This document shows positions 1 to 10,911 of a stretch of 64,000 nt of DNA, one piece after another. This DNA is from Saprolegnia diclina VS20 (lineage: Eukaryota > Oomycota > Saprolegniomycetes > Saprolegniales > Saprolegniaceae). A model generated the notes under the pieces. The model was not told where the DNA came from. It did not search any database and worked only from the letters and a program-made list of their open reading frames with translations. Every line of letters begins with the position of its first letter. The first letter of the stretch is position 1. The translations under genes and the position numbers were made by a program. The stretch lies in NCBI RefSeq assembly GCF_000281045.1, contig NW_008246071.1, forward strand, positions 696,028-760,027, in the 5' to 3' direction.

Positions 1-142
1 CAATGTCGACGACGACGATGGCCGCGTCCTTCGCCCGCGCCTCGTCCTCGCGAAGAGCCGCGGCGCGTTGCTCGTAGGCCCAGGCAACGGCAGCACCCAC
101 CAGCGTCGTCATTGCTGCGGTCGCTACCCACACGCGCACCAT
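1..142 (-). CDS. 5' end of an unidentified protein with N-terminal hydrophobic segment (partial)
   Basis: An ATG at 142 reads leftwards off the window and stays open for 47 codons. The N-terminus has a basic start (MVRVW) and a run of small hydrophobic residues (VATAAMTTLVGAAVAWAY), followed by a charged stretch rich in Ala, Glu, Arg and Asp. This looks like a signal anchor, signal peptide or mitochondrial presequence, then a helical or coiled segment. The rest lies outside the window, so the family cannot be named. It is on the same strand as the chitin synthase, whose stop lies 110 bp upstream. An intron could fall anywhere in the visible part, but none is needed to keep it open. Confidence 0.5.
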   Translation of the reverse strand, partial: MVRVWVATAAMTTLVGAAVAWAYEQRAAALREDEARAKDAAIVVVDI

Positions 143-252
143 CTCGATCTTGCCACCGCGAGGTTGATATCGCAATCGCGTTATTCACGTTTAACCCAGC
201 GATATAACGCACGCCGATGCAATAAACCAAAGAGGTCAAATAAAAAACGCAT

Positions 253-3188
253 TTACACTTGCTGGTAGACGCCACCATGGGGCGTGGACGGGTCCATGGA
301 CGCCGCATGCTTGGGCGGCAGCACGACGCGGCCGTCGGTTCGGTTGGTCACGTTGTAGTGCGTCTGCCACTCGGCTGGGAGCGCGTCGTGGTAGTTGTCG
401 CGGGACGCACGCGAGCTGCAGCCAAACCGCCGGAACATGCGCAGGATGACAAACACGACGCAGCCGACGAAGCGCACGACGTTGAAGAAGCCGACGATAT
501 AGCTGAGGCCCTTGAGGTAGCACCCGCTCGACATGTAGTCGGTGACCACGTAGAGCCAAATGCCATTGGTCGTGAGCCACGAGAGGAGCAAGGTCGACCG
601 GAACGCGCGGAAGCTGTTGTCGACCTCTTCCTTCTCCTTGGCCGCCGCTTGCCGCGCCGCCTCCACCTTCTTTTGCTGCTCGACGACGTCCTTGACGTTG
701 CCGCCGCCGGCTTTGGCCGGCCCGTGGCCACCCCCCGACTCGAGGCCTTTCGTGCCCCAGCTCAGATCGTGGAGGTTGCTGTACGCATAGATACCCAGTA
801 CGTTCTACACAAGGTTGCATGAGCGCTCGTGCCACGAGATGAAGATGGACGTACGACGAACGTCGGAAGCATGAAGAAGTACTGCACAAAGCTGAGGAGG
901 ATGCCAAACTCGCCGTGGACAAAGGCCGAGAGGAAGATGAGCCCAAGCGATGTGATGACACCGCCCGCAAGCTCGACGTCGCTGACCGTGCAGTTGGAGA
1001 ACATCCCCGTGATGTTGCGCGGGTCCTTCACGGCGCTCGAGCCCTTCCCGATCAAGCCGTAGATCGAGATCCCGGTCACGAGCAGCATGATAATGCCCAT
1101 GTAGAGGCAGCTAAAGAGGTAGAAGCTGGCCGTGCGCGGCTCGGGCTTGTTGCCAAGCGCAAAGACGATGAGGCCGCCAATGATTGCGAGGTAGACGGTG
1201 AGCATCGTCTGCAGCAGCGCGGGCGCCGACTCGGTAAAGGCCAGCGTCAAGACAAAGTAGAACGTGAGAAAGAGGTTGCTGAGCAGGAACCATGAGAGCA
1301 GGTTCTGGAGCGCGAGGTAGACAAACTGGAATGAAAACACGAGCTTGCGGCCAAACGAGTGGCTGCTCATGCTCCAGACGCGGCCAAAGTGCCCGATCGC
1401 AAAGAGCCCAGCGAAGAAGGACCCGTTGAGCCAGCGCCGGCGCTGCTTGATGAGGTCGACGAGCGTCTCGGGCACGTCCGTGCGCGCGATCGCGTCCTTG
1501 ACGTAGTGCATCGTCCAGCGCCGCTGCTTGCGCGCGAGAAGCTCAAAGCACAAGATGCGGTCTTCCGCGAGGTACATGTTGCCCTGGAACGGTCCGAGCT
1601 CCTTTGTCGTCGACGTGAGGCTCTTGAAGTACTCGGGCAACGGCCCGACGCCCTTGACGGCGCGAATGGCCTCGTAGCGGTACGCCGAGAACGCGCCGGG
1701 CAGCACCGAGATAAAGCCAAACACCGACTCGAGGGACTTGTCCATGATGTTGGAGATCTTGTACTCGAAGTGCTGCGCCGCAATCACCGGGTTGAAGAAG
1801 TTGGGGGCTTCGACTGCAATCTCGCCGGCGACACCGCCAATCTGCGCGTTGCGCTCCATGCTCCGGATCAAGCGAAAGACCGAGGTCTCGGCCGGAATCG
1901 TGCCGACGTCGACGAGCACCGTGTACTTGGGGTTGAGCTGCTCCGAGAACGCGTTGAAGAACCAGAGATGCGAGTTGAGCTTCCCGCCATTGTTCTCCTT
2001 GAGCGCGTAAATCACTTGCAATGGCGGGTAAAAGGCCTCGAAGTTCTGGTTCTCAACGAGCTGGAGCGTCGACTCAAAGAGGTGCATTTGGACGTCAACG
2101 CCGAGCGACGTGACCGTCATGATCTCCTCGTCAAACGCACCAACGGCCTTGAGGTACTCGAGGCACGTCTTGGACGCTTTGGTCCGGCCGTCCGACACGA
2201 TGGCGACCGCGACTTGCTGCCAAAAGTCGTCGCCGTACTCCTTGCACATGTACGCGAGGCCTTTTGCGAGGCCCGTGAGGGTGCCCTTGATCTCGGAGCC
2301 TTCTTCGTTGTACATGGTGATCGTGATGAAGACCTTGATCGGCCGCTGCAGCTCGTGCACGCGGAGCACGTAGCCGTCGTCCGAGAACTGGATCGGGTCC
2401 TTGGTCGCCACCGCCGTGTAGCGCATCAGTTTAAACTCGTTGGCGTCGTGGAAGGGCGGCGGTCGGCCGGCCCACGCCTGCTCGACGGTCGGCACGTTTG
2501 TGCGTGCGATGCGGAGGCTCGGCGGCAGCGCGGCCTTGCGCGCCTCCTCGGCGACGCTGTTCATCCAATTCTCGAGGTCTTCGGCACGCTGGAGGAGCTC
2601 CTGGGCCTTTTGGCGGATGCCCTTTTGCAAAAGCGGGTCGACCTCCTTGCGTCCGACCTCGACAAGAGTCGCGCCAGCGTCCGCGTACAAGTTGATCGCG
2701 GCCTCCGGGTCGCCGTCCTGCTCCATTTGCACAGCGAGTTGCACGAGTCGGAATGCGCCTTCGTACGTCGGCGTGCCATCGAGAAGCTCTTCGACAGTGT
2801 TGGGAAGCGGGCGAAACGCGGCCGTGTGCTGGCGCCGAAGCGACTTGTTGGAGACTTGGCGCTGCACGAGGCTGTTGGCCTTGTTAAGGAGCGTCTGGGG
2901 CTGCGGTGCCGGCTCGTCGTCGAGGTAGCCGTACGTCTTTTCCTTCGAGTCTTTCCACACAGGCACCTGCGTGTACGAGCCGTCGGCCTCGGCGCCGACA
3001 GGGCTGCCAGTCGCATACGTCCCGCCAAACTCGAGCGACTCTTGCGTGTACAGCGGCGTGGGCCGCGTTCGCGGTGGCGGCGACTGCATGTAGGGCGTCG
3101 GTGCCGGCGCAGGGGCTGGCTCGGTGCCACCCTCGCGCAGCGCCCGGAGGCGGGCGGCGAGGTCGAGCTGGCTGTTGTTGTCGCTCAT
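253..3188 (-). CDS. CHS: Chitin synthase with N-terminal MIT domain
   Basis: Two exons, 3188-855 and 804-253, joined across a 50-bp intron (gtacgt...gtag, 805-854, phase 0), give about 961 residues. The start is the first ATG in frame (MSDNNSQ); upstream in-frame triplets have none. Residues ~1-130 are a Pro-rich, probably disordered cytosolic tail. Residues ~141-210 are a three-helix MIT (microtubule interacting and trafficking) domain, a known feature of some oomycete chitin synthases. The family-2 glycosyltransferase core follows: [11 protein letters not shown] near 287, DVGTIP near 427, the catalytic-site AEDR at 541-544, and QRRRW at 582-586. About seven membrane segments follow, then a cytosolic basic tail. 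The enzyme polymerises UDP-GlcNAc into chitin at the plasma membrane. MIT domains bind lipids or ESCRT-III proteins, so this one may guide vesicle traffic of the enzyme (inference). Length and motifs are complete, with no sign of decay. Confidence 0.95.
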
Positions 3189-6174
3189 GCCACGGCTTGA
3201 CAAATGCGAATCCGAATGCGCTGGCCCGAATCTGCGACATGCGTAGGTGTTTGACTGTCGATTTTCGATTTTCACAATTAAATTACGCTAGTTTCTTTTT
3301 CTTATAATTTTGCTTGGTATTTTATGACTTTGACGTTGTATTATTATATTGGCCACGACGCCAACGCCACGAGTGTCGTTGGCCAGGCTGTCCACTGCGC
3401 GTTTTAAAATATTTTGGAAATAAATTTGTTGGCATCCGGATACAGGTACCCAACGATTGATTTGGCGAGGAACATGACATCAGACGCCTTTTGGCCACAT
3501 CGATTCCTCGCATTTGCGTACAAAGTCCCGTGGAAAAAAGCCAAACATGCCGTGCAGAATTGAAGAATGATTTTAGCTGTCCTTTGATCAATGTTGCGTC
3601 GTTTGTGAGGAAGATCGCTGTCAAAAGCCTTGAGCGTCGTGTGGACAGCACGCGTTACTGCCGTGTGTGTGCGGATGTAAAAAGGAGGATATTTCTTGAA
3701 CTTGCCGTTTTCGCGTACGTGTCCATGAAGGACCAGACATGATGCTCCACGAATCCAGTCTAGATGCATGCCGGCATGACCGACTTGGAATCTGAGCTCC
3801 ACGGTTTTGTAGCCTCTGATATGCTTGCGATCGCACAAGTTCACGGCCATTACCGGTACCATTCTAGCTGTCGTCACATCAAAGGCAGGACAGGGCCATC
3901 GGGGGAAGCGCTTGCGGCGACGGGTATCGCTTTGATGTAGTAGTGTGTGATCATTCTAATCTCGACCTAGACAAATATCGAGGGTGAATTCTCTCATGGG
4001 GGTAATAGCTCGGGACGCGGGGCGTTGGGGAGCCTTCTTGCTGCCAGGCTTTTTGTGTCCTGGCGCGATCAAGGCCACGACAATTCAATTTCATTGGCCA
4101 AATAGCATGCATTTTCCGACCTATCAGATGCGACGAAAAGCGAGCCATTGCGCGGTCGGTGGATGGAGGCGCCTCGGACGCTCGATTGCAAGTTTTTTCA
4201 AGTGTCGGCCACAGTTGGCATACATATAGAGGGCACTTTGGGGAGTACGAGACGCCCCGTGGGACTGACGTTTGAGGCCCAGAGCCCGAGAAATCGACCC
4301 TTAAAGTTTGCGGACGATGCGGTTTTGACACGCAATAGCTCATGCATTTGACCCATNNNNNNNNNNNNNNNNNNNNNNNNNNNNNNNNNNNNNNNNNNNN
4401 NNNNNNNNNNNNNNNNNNNNNNNNNNNNNNNNNNNNNNNNNNNNNNNNNNNNNNNNNNNNNNNNNNNNNNNNNNNNNNNNNNNNNNNNNNNNNNNNNNNN
4501 NNNNNNNNNNNNNNNNNNNNNNNNNNNNNNNNNNNNNNNNNNNNNNNNNNNNNNNNNNNNNNNNNNNNNNNNNNNNNNNNNNNNNNNNNNNNNNNNNNNN
4601 NNNNNNNNNNNNNNNNNNNNNNNNNNNNNNNNNNNNNNNNNNNNNNNNNNNNNNNNNNNNNNNNNNNNNNNNNNNNNNNNNNNNNNNNNNNNNNNNNNNN
4701 NNNNNNNNNNNNNNNNNNNNNNNNNNNNNNNNNNNNNNNNNNNNNNNNNNNNNNNNATGTCCTCCGAACCAACAATAGTCTGAGCTAATGTACCGATAGG
4801 TCATCATCACGACTGCGCGAATGATCTCCTTGCTTGGAACAAACGAATACCATAGACGAGCAAGCTCGCTACAACGTTACCGTTATGTAAGCAAGCATAG
4901 AACGTCCCGACCGACTGAGCTTAGAATCGAGGCGAGGTTTACATAAATAATGTCAGCGCAGCCAGCGACTCGCTGGTTGCGCATCGGCAGACAGTTTGAG
5001 AGGCACACACGCGGTAGCATGGCTCGACCGAGCGCCTGATATGCACGTCGAAACAAGACGTCCCCTCAACATTACATGTATTTAGCGTGAGCCGCTTGCA
5101 CCATCAAAGCCATAGAACGCAGGCGTTCAAGTCCAACGCGGCAACATTTTGAACACACTTTTGGACAAAGTCGAACGAATTTCGTCGGACACACTTGCTA
5201 CGAGCAGGTACGACACCTGCGGCCTCGAGCCGTTGCCACCGGCTGCAATATACGGCCTTTCTGGGCAGCACTGTGATTGGAGAGTTCGGACACGTCAAGG
5301 CGACTTTACCTTGCCATGTCTTACTGGATGACCACCTGGCTGTCCATGCGCCACATTTGCTTGGTTCACCCCGCGTGTGTACTCTAGTTGTAGCAGCCCT
5401 GCACAGCCAATGGTGCCAGTGGTCATTGCTCTTCTCTTGCGCAACAATCTATTCACTAGACAAGTGGATCAACTTGAACGTTGGGGCAACGGCACCGATG
5501 GTGAAGAGGGTACATTGGCAGCTGACAATGGCCACTGCACCGACATACGCTCGGCGAGATGACGGCATCTCGTCCCGCCCGTGCTCCGAAGTCGCTTCTG
5601 GTTCAAGATTGAGGGGCTGTGTATATACTTGTGAACATCGAGTATCGGTGAATCGTCGGCGGTGAAGTAATGGCGTTCGCTGGGCCGAAGGAACGCACGC
5701 AAGGTGTCCAGAGGCACTGCAAGTCCGATCCATCCTGCTCCTTCCGACCAGCTCATTGCTGTTGCCGCATTACTGCTTATCTCGGTCAGGCGCCCACATA
5801 CGCATCATTGCCTCTGAGCATGGAGCGACTTGAACTGTGTTGCCATTGCGGCTGCACTGATAGCAGTTCGCGAGAGTGGGTGCGTCGAGAGATGTGGTGC
5901 TGGCTCCTCCAGTTGTGCTGGGCTATAAATGCTAGGCCAGATCCAACGCCTATCGCTTTGGGCAGCTGGCATGCGCGCTGACCCGATGTGATGTTGCCCC
6001 GTGGACATGCCCAGTTAGTCGAAACGCCGACTAATTGAAATCCCACTGGCGAGGCCAGTGCCACGGTCGTTATCCGGATGCCAAGATATTTTCAGGCGTT
6101 CAACGTATAGTGGTCGGTTGGGTGCCGGATACGCGCTCGCCGTGCAGGAGCGTGTCATCATTAGCTTCACGAGC
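3189..6174. other. Gene-poor interval containing the assembly gap
   Basis: No recognisable gene. This 3-kb stretch holds only short or patternless open frames and is visibly more AT-rich than its flanks near 3240-3420 and 3540-3720. The longest minus-strand frame, about 3404-3878 (157 codons, GTG-led), has no motif I know. Between about 5050 and 5760 both strands carry 90-150 codon frames broken by stops, which could be remnants of a decayed gene or element. The 5' flank of the chitin synthase (3189-3300) ends in a T-rich tract. I see no terminal repeats or target duplications. Confidence 0.6.
4357..4756. other. Assembly gap (400 N)
   Basis: Exactly 400 undetermined bases, a length typical of a scaffold placeholder or estimate. 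Open frames reported across it are artefacts. Its position in the only long gene-poor stretch suggests unresolved repeats, but the flanks show no obvious repeat. Confidence 0.99.
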
Positions 6175-9100
6175 ATGTACCGAGCCCGACCGCGACGAAG
6201 CGTCAGCTTCGACGGTCACGACCGCAGCCGCTTCACCGACGCCCGCTTCGCGCCGGTCTTCAAGGAGCGCCGGCCGTCGGCGCGGCCCGAGGTCGACGAC
6301 GACGACGACGACGACAACAACCAGCACTCGCACGAAGCGGTGGCCGACCTGCACCTGCAACAAACGTTCCTCAACGACGAGCTCGTGGCCCGCGATATGA
6401 AGCGCCAGCGCGTCATCGAAGAGATCTGCGCCACGGAAGCGAGTTACGTCTCGAACCTCAAGGTGCTCGTGTCGGCCTTTGTGACGCCGATGGAGGTCGC
6501 GGGCAATACGATGCTGGCCAACCCGACCGTCGCCGTACGTCCGCCACGAGTCTTGCCGCTATCGATACAACCATGTGATGCTAGGTGTTCTTCCAGAGCC
6601 TCAAGCAGATTTTGACCGTGAACGCGCAACTGCTCACCGAGGTCGGCGGCCTCCCGTCGTCGGCGGACTCGATCGGCGCGCTCTTCTGTCGCTACGCACC
6701 GCTCTTTCGATGCTACGCCGACTATGCCAAGAACTTTGACGAAGTTGCGCAGCTGCTGCGTCCGCATCGGTCGCCCAAGTTTGCAGCGTTCGTGCAGGTA
6801 CCCGATTCCTGTCCTGTCCATGGCCGTCAACAGTCGACACGTAGCAATGCCAGCTGCAATCTGGGTCGATGCAGAACTTTGAGAGTCTCCTCATCACGCC
6901 CGTGCAGCGCGTACCCCGATACAAGCTCCTCCTCGAGGTACGCTACCGTCCTGCTGCCATTGCCACCACTCATACCTCCTCGACCAGCGGATTGCGGGCT
7001 TGACAGGCGAGGGCCACCCCGACCATGCGTCGCTGCTTCAGGCTGTCGTGGCCGTCGGTGACGCGGCGCAGCTCATCAACGAAACCGTGCGGCAGAAGGA
7101 AAACATGGAGCATGTGCTACGTGTCCAAGCTCAATTTGTGGGCCAGCTCTCGCTCTTCACGCTCGACCGGCGTCTCGTGTGCGCCGGCGTCCTTGTCAAA
7201 GTACGTTTACCAAATCTCAATTTCCAATCTCCAAAGCCCCAAAGCTCACACGAATGGCACCTTAGATCTCAACCAAACGCGATGAGAAGGTCATGCTGCA
7301 CCTCTTCAACGACCTGCTTTTGTACAGCGACATTTTGCCCGCCGAGACGTACCACTGTCGCCGCAGCGTTGCGCTTGCCTCGTCGGCGTGTGGCATCGAC
7401 GCCACGCTCCCCGAGTCGTACCTTCCGCTCTTCTCGGTTGACCGCCCGCACCTCCAGCGCGACTGTGGCTTCAAGGTCGTCGTTCTTGCACAAGGTCCAA
7501 CCCCACTCAGGCGCATCGATGTAGATCAACAGCGCGGAAAAGTCGTTTGTGCTCTTTGCAGCATCCGTCGACGAGAAGAACCGGTGGGTGCAGCTCATTG
7601 CCGACGCGATCGCGGGCGCCCAGGAGACAGGGCGGGAAGCGGCCCTCGAGAACGCCGCCGCCGTGTGGATTCCCGATGACGCGGTCGAGTCGTGCTCGCT
7701 GTGCCGACGCCGCTTTGCTGTGAGCTTCCGGCGGCACCACTGCCGGTACGCCGACCGTGTTTGTCCCTTCTACTATCGACTATAGACGCTGTGGCAACGT
7801 TGTGTGTGGCAACTGCTCGACGCACCGTGCGTATGTGATCGACAACGACCCGAAAGAGAAGCGCGTGTGTGACGGGTGCTTCCCGGTCCTTGCCGCCGTC
7901 AAGCGATGCGCGATGCGATGGCTTGCGTGCCTCATCGAGTTCCGGGGCGTGCTTCGACGGCTCCGCAAGCGGCGGGTACGTCGCGCTCGACGTTGACTGG
8001 GTCGGGTCTCAAGCTCTCGATAGTGGGTCGACTGCTACTTTGAGCTCAAAGGCGGCGTCTTGAGGCAGTTTGCGCTCACGGGCGCCCCGGTGATTGACGG
8101 GCCGCAGCGCAACGCGCCCACCGACGTCTTGCCCATGGCCGGCGCGATTCTCATCCGCAACATTGATTCGTACCTCCGACAATATGGTGCATGATCATCA
8201 TGGGACCGTGTAGCTATGGCATGGCCAACTGCTTCAAGATCACGTCGCGAGCCGAGCCGGACCGTCGCTACAAAGCTTCTCCGCTGAAGGCGTATACAAA
8301 GAAGATGCGCAAGGCGCCGTTCGAGGACGACGAGTGGGTTCTCTGCGCCAGCTCGACGCAAGACTGGGCCAAGTGGATCGACGCGCTGGATGCGTCGGCC
8401 GCCAAGGCGCTTCAGCGGACGTCGTCGCGCGCTCGGTCCATCGACCTCATGTCGGGCTCGCTTCTCTCATTGCGCGACACGCAGCGTAGGTTCATTTGGA
8501 TGTCAGCCGATTTTAAAGGTCGACTAACTTGTCGTCTAGTCGATGAGCTCGAACTCGTGCGGATGGACAGCTCGCTTATCGACGACGCCAAGCAAGAGCG
8601 GTACCGCCACCACATTCTCAAGGAAATTGTGCGCTCGGTTGGTGCCAGTTGCATATGATGACGGGCCCTTATGCTGCAGCTATAGGAGCAAAGCTACGTT
8701 GAATGCCTTGGCGAGTGCATCCGCGTGTTCGTGCAGCCACTCTTGCTTCGGCAGCTCGAAGGGCGGAAGCTCGAGACCGCCAAGCAGAGTCTCCAGCGCC
8801 GGCTGTCGCAGCTGTCGCACTCAAAGCTCCAGAAAACGTTTTCGCGCATGGGCTTGACCAAGCGGACGCAACTGCGCAACGGCAGTTCGAGCCTTGCGCG
8901 TGGCGACGCGGTGAAAACCCATTTGGATGCGACCATGGCCGTCTTCTTCACAAGGTAGTCCTCTCTTGACACGCGACAAATACCATGACTAGCTATGGAT
9001 GTAGCATGGACCAGATCTTTACGCTCAACCAGCAGCTGCTCGACCACCTTGTGCGCCATTTGGCCGAGACGGATGATGCGCCCGTCCACCGTATCGTACG

Positions 9101-10871
9101 TTGTCGTCATGCGCGGATCGTGTCAAGTGTGATAATGAACTGTACTAGGGTGCCATCTTTAACGCGTATGCGTCGCTCTTTCAAATGTACTCGTCGTATG
9201 CGAGCTACCACGAAGCTGCGCTGGCTGCGATCGAGGTACAATGCTGGTGGTGTCGAGGTCGCAGTGACAAAACACGGTGCTAGTCGGACCACTTTGTGTC
9301 GATGCTCGCAGGTATCCAGCTGCACTTGGACGATGGCACGCTTCACCGCCTCCGCACGTACCTCAATATGCCCATGGAGCGCATTCCCAAGTACAAGGTG
9401 TTTCTGCAAGAGCTGTTGGCGTGCACGGACGCCAGTCACATGGACTTTGGCCCGCTCCTCTCGTCGATTGAGAAGGTCGACCATGTCGTGCAAGCGATCC
9501 AGGACAGCATCGCGTCGCGGGACGCCGCGCGCAAATTGCGCGAAGTCCAGCTGCAGTACGGCCTCCCGCTCCCCGACTCGACGTACGTCAAAGGCGGCTT
9601 TCTCCGCAAAGTGTGTCGCGGCACGGTCAAGACGTACCACGTTGTCCTCCTCGACCACGGTATTTCCTGATCTGATTTGCGTTGAAACAATACGAAATAC
9701 GGCTTGGAGTAGCACTCTTGTATGCGCCGACGGGGCTCCTGGCCACGTACCAGAAGAAGCACAAGATGATCGAGCTCACGGGCGCGTCCGTCTCGATGCT
9801 GCAAGACGCACTGCCCGAGAGTGTGCGCCAGGCCGTCGTTGTCGATGGCGCGCCCCCCGTGACACACCGCAAGTGCGCTTGAAACAGTGTTTCGAAACTC
9901 GGTATCTGAACGTCCCTGCTAGTGCCTTTTACTTTCGGTCCAACCAAAAGTCGTTCATGCTCATCGCCGACTCGGAAGATGCGCAGACGAGCTGGGTCGA
10001 TGCCATCCACGTAGAGTTTGCCATATATGAACTTTGAGGGCTGAAAATGATGGTAGGACGCGATCGCTAAGGTCGAAATGACGTACCGGCTCTCCAACAC
10101 GTCGGACGAAGACGACAAGTCGAGCCCGCACCCGATGGACGTGTTCATGCGCAAGCCCATCAAGACGGGCTGGCTCCAAGTGCAGCTCGGCAAAAAAAAG
10201 TGGCGCAAGCAGTGGGTGACCGTCGACTACCAGCACTTTACGATCGGGCCGTCGCCCCAGACGAGCCCCGAGACGACGCTGGTCATCGCGTCTTGCGCCG
10301 CCGTGAGTGTCGCCGCCATCGCCACGCAATTCGAGATTCGTGGCGAACCCGTGATCACGGTACCCCTTTTGCAGTGCCGAGACAACCCCAGCCCTAACAA
10401 ATCGGATGCTAGAGTTTGACCGAGGCGGCAGCGACATTCACCTTTGTGCTGGACGCAGGCCTGGACCGCGACGAGTGGCTCCGTGCGCTCACGCATTGCA
10501 TTCGCAGCAGCGCGTACGAAGACGCCACCACGTGCCTCTCGGCCGTCTCGGAGCCAGCGCTGCATCACTTTGCGCCGGTGTTTCAGTTTCACAATACGTC
10601 CAAGGTACCAAGGTCGCCTCTTGACAGTGCTTGGTTGAACATTTGGTAGAAATGCATGCTCTGCGGCAGTAGCTTTACGCTCTACCGGCTCCGGCACCAC
10701 TGCAAGTACGATACCGCGTATTGTATGCTTCACCAACGTTGTGGCGCTAGAAACTGTGGGACGCTTGTCTGCGGCAGCTGCTCCAAAGCACGGATGGTCC
10801 TGAGCCACGATCTGCACCGTGCTGTTCGGGTTTGCGACCACTGCGTCGACGAGCACACGTCCGACTTTTGA
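6175..10871 (+). CDS. Tandem DH-PH-FYVE protein (putative Rho guanine nucleotide exchange factor)
   Basis: Twenty exons reconstruct to about 1,242 residues with frame kept throughout: 6175-6534, 6585-6797, 6875-6937, 6988-7200, 7266-7475, 7525-7745, 7786-7975, 8024-8169, 8214-8485, 8540-8637, 8686-8954, 9005-9095, 9149-9235, 9284-9659, 9713-9872, 9923-10010, 10057-10359, 10413-10604, 10650-10705, 10751-10871. Order of domains: acidic N-terminus with an Asp run; DH1 (~77-275, IEEICATEASYVSNL start and ITPVQRVPRYKLLL helix); PH1; FYVE1 (~405-465, WIPD, FRRHHCRRCG and RVC motifs all present); PH2; DH2 (~655-880, EIVRSEQSYVECL; NMPMERIPKYKVFL); PH3; PH4; FYVE2 at the C-terminus (RLRHHCKNCG, RVC, but no WxxD). 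DH domains activate Rho GTPases and FYVE binds PI3P on endosomes, so it probably links actin signalling to endomembranes (inference). The start is the first in-frame ATG. Confidence 0.88.
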
Positions 10872-10911
10872 GAAATCGATTCATGTTGATGTCGTTGAAA
10901 TATGCAATTAC

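Noticed and set aside
1359-3200. 613-codon plus-strand open frame opposite the chitin synthase
   Set aside because: Antisense shadow of a GC-rich coding exon; its composition is Arg/Leu/Val-rich with no domain, and the opposite strand carries a complete enzyme.
3404-3878. 157-codon minus-strand frame as a gene
   Set aside because: It begins at GTG, has no motif and lies in AT-rich sequence; kept only as part of the intergenic note.
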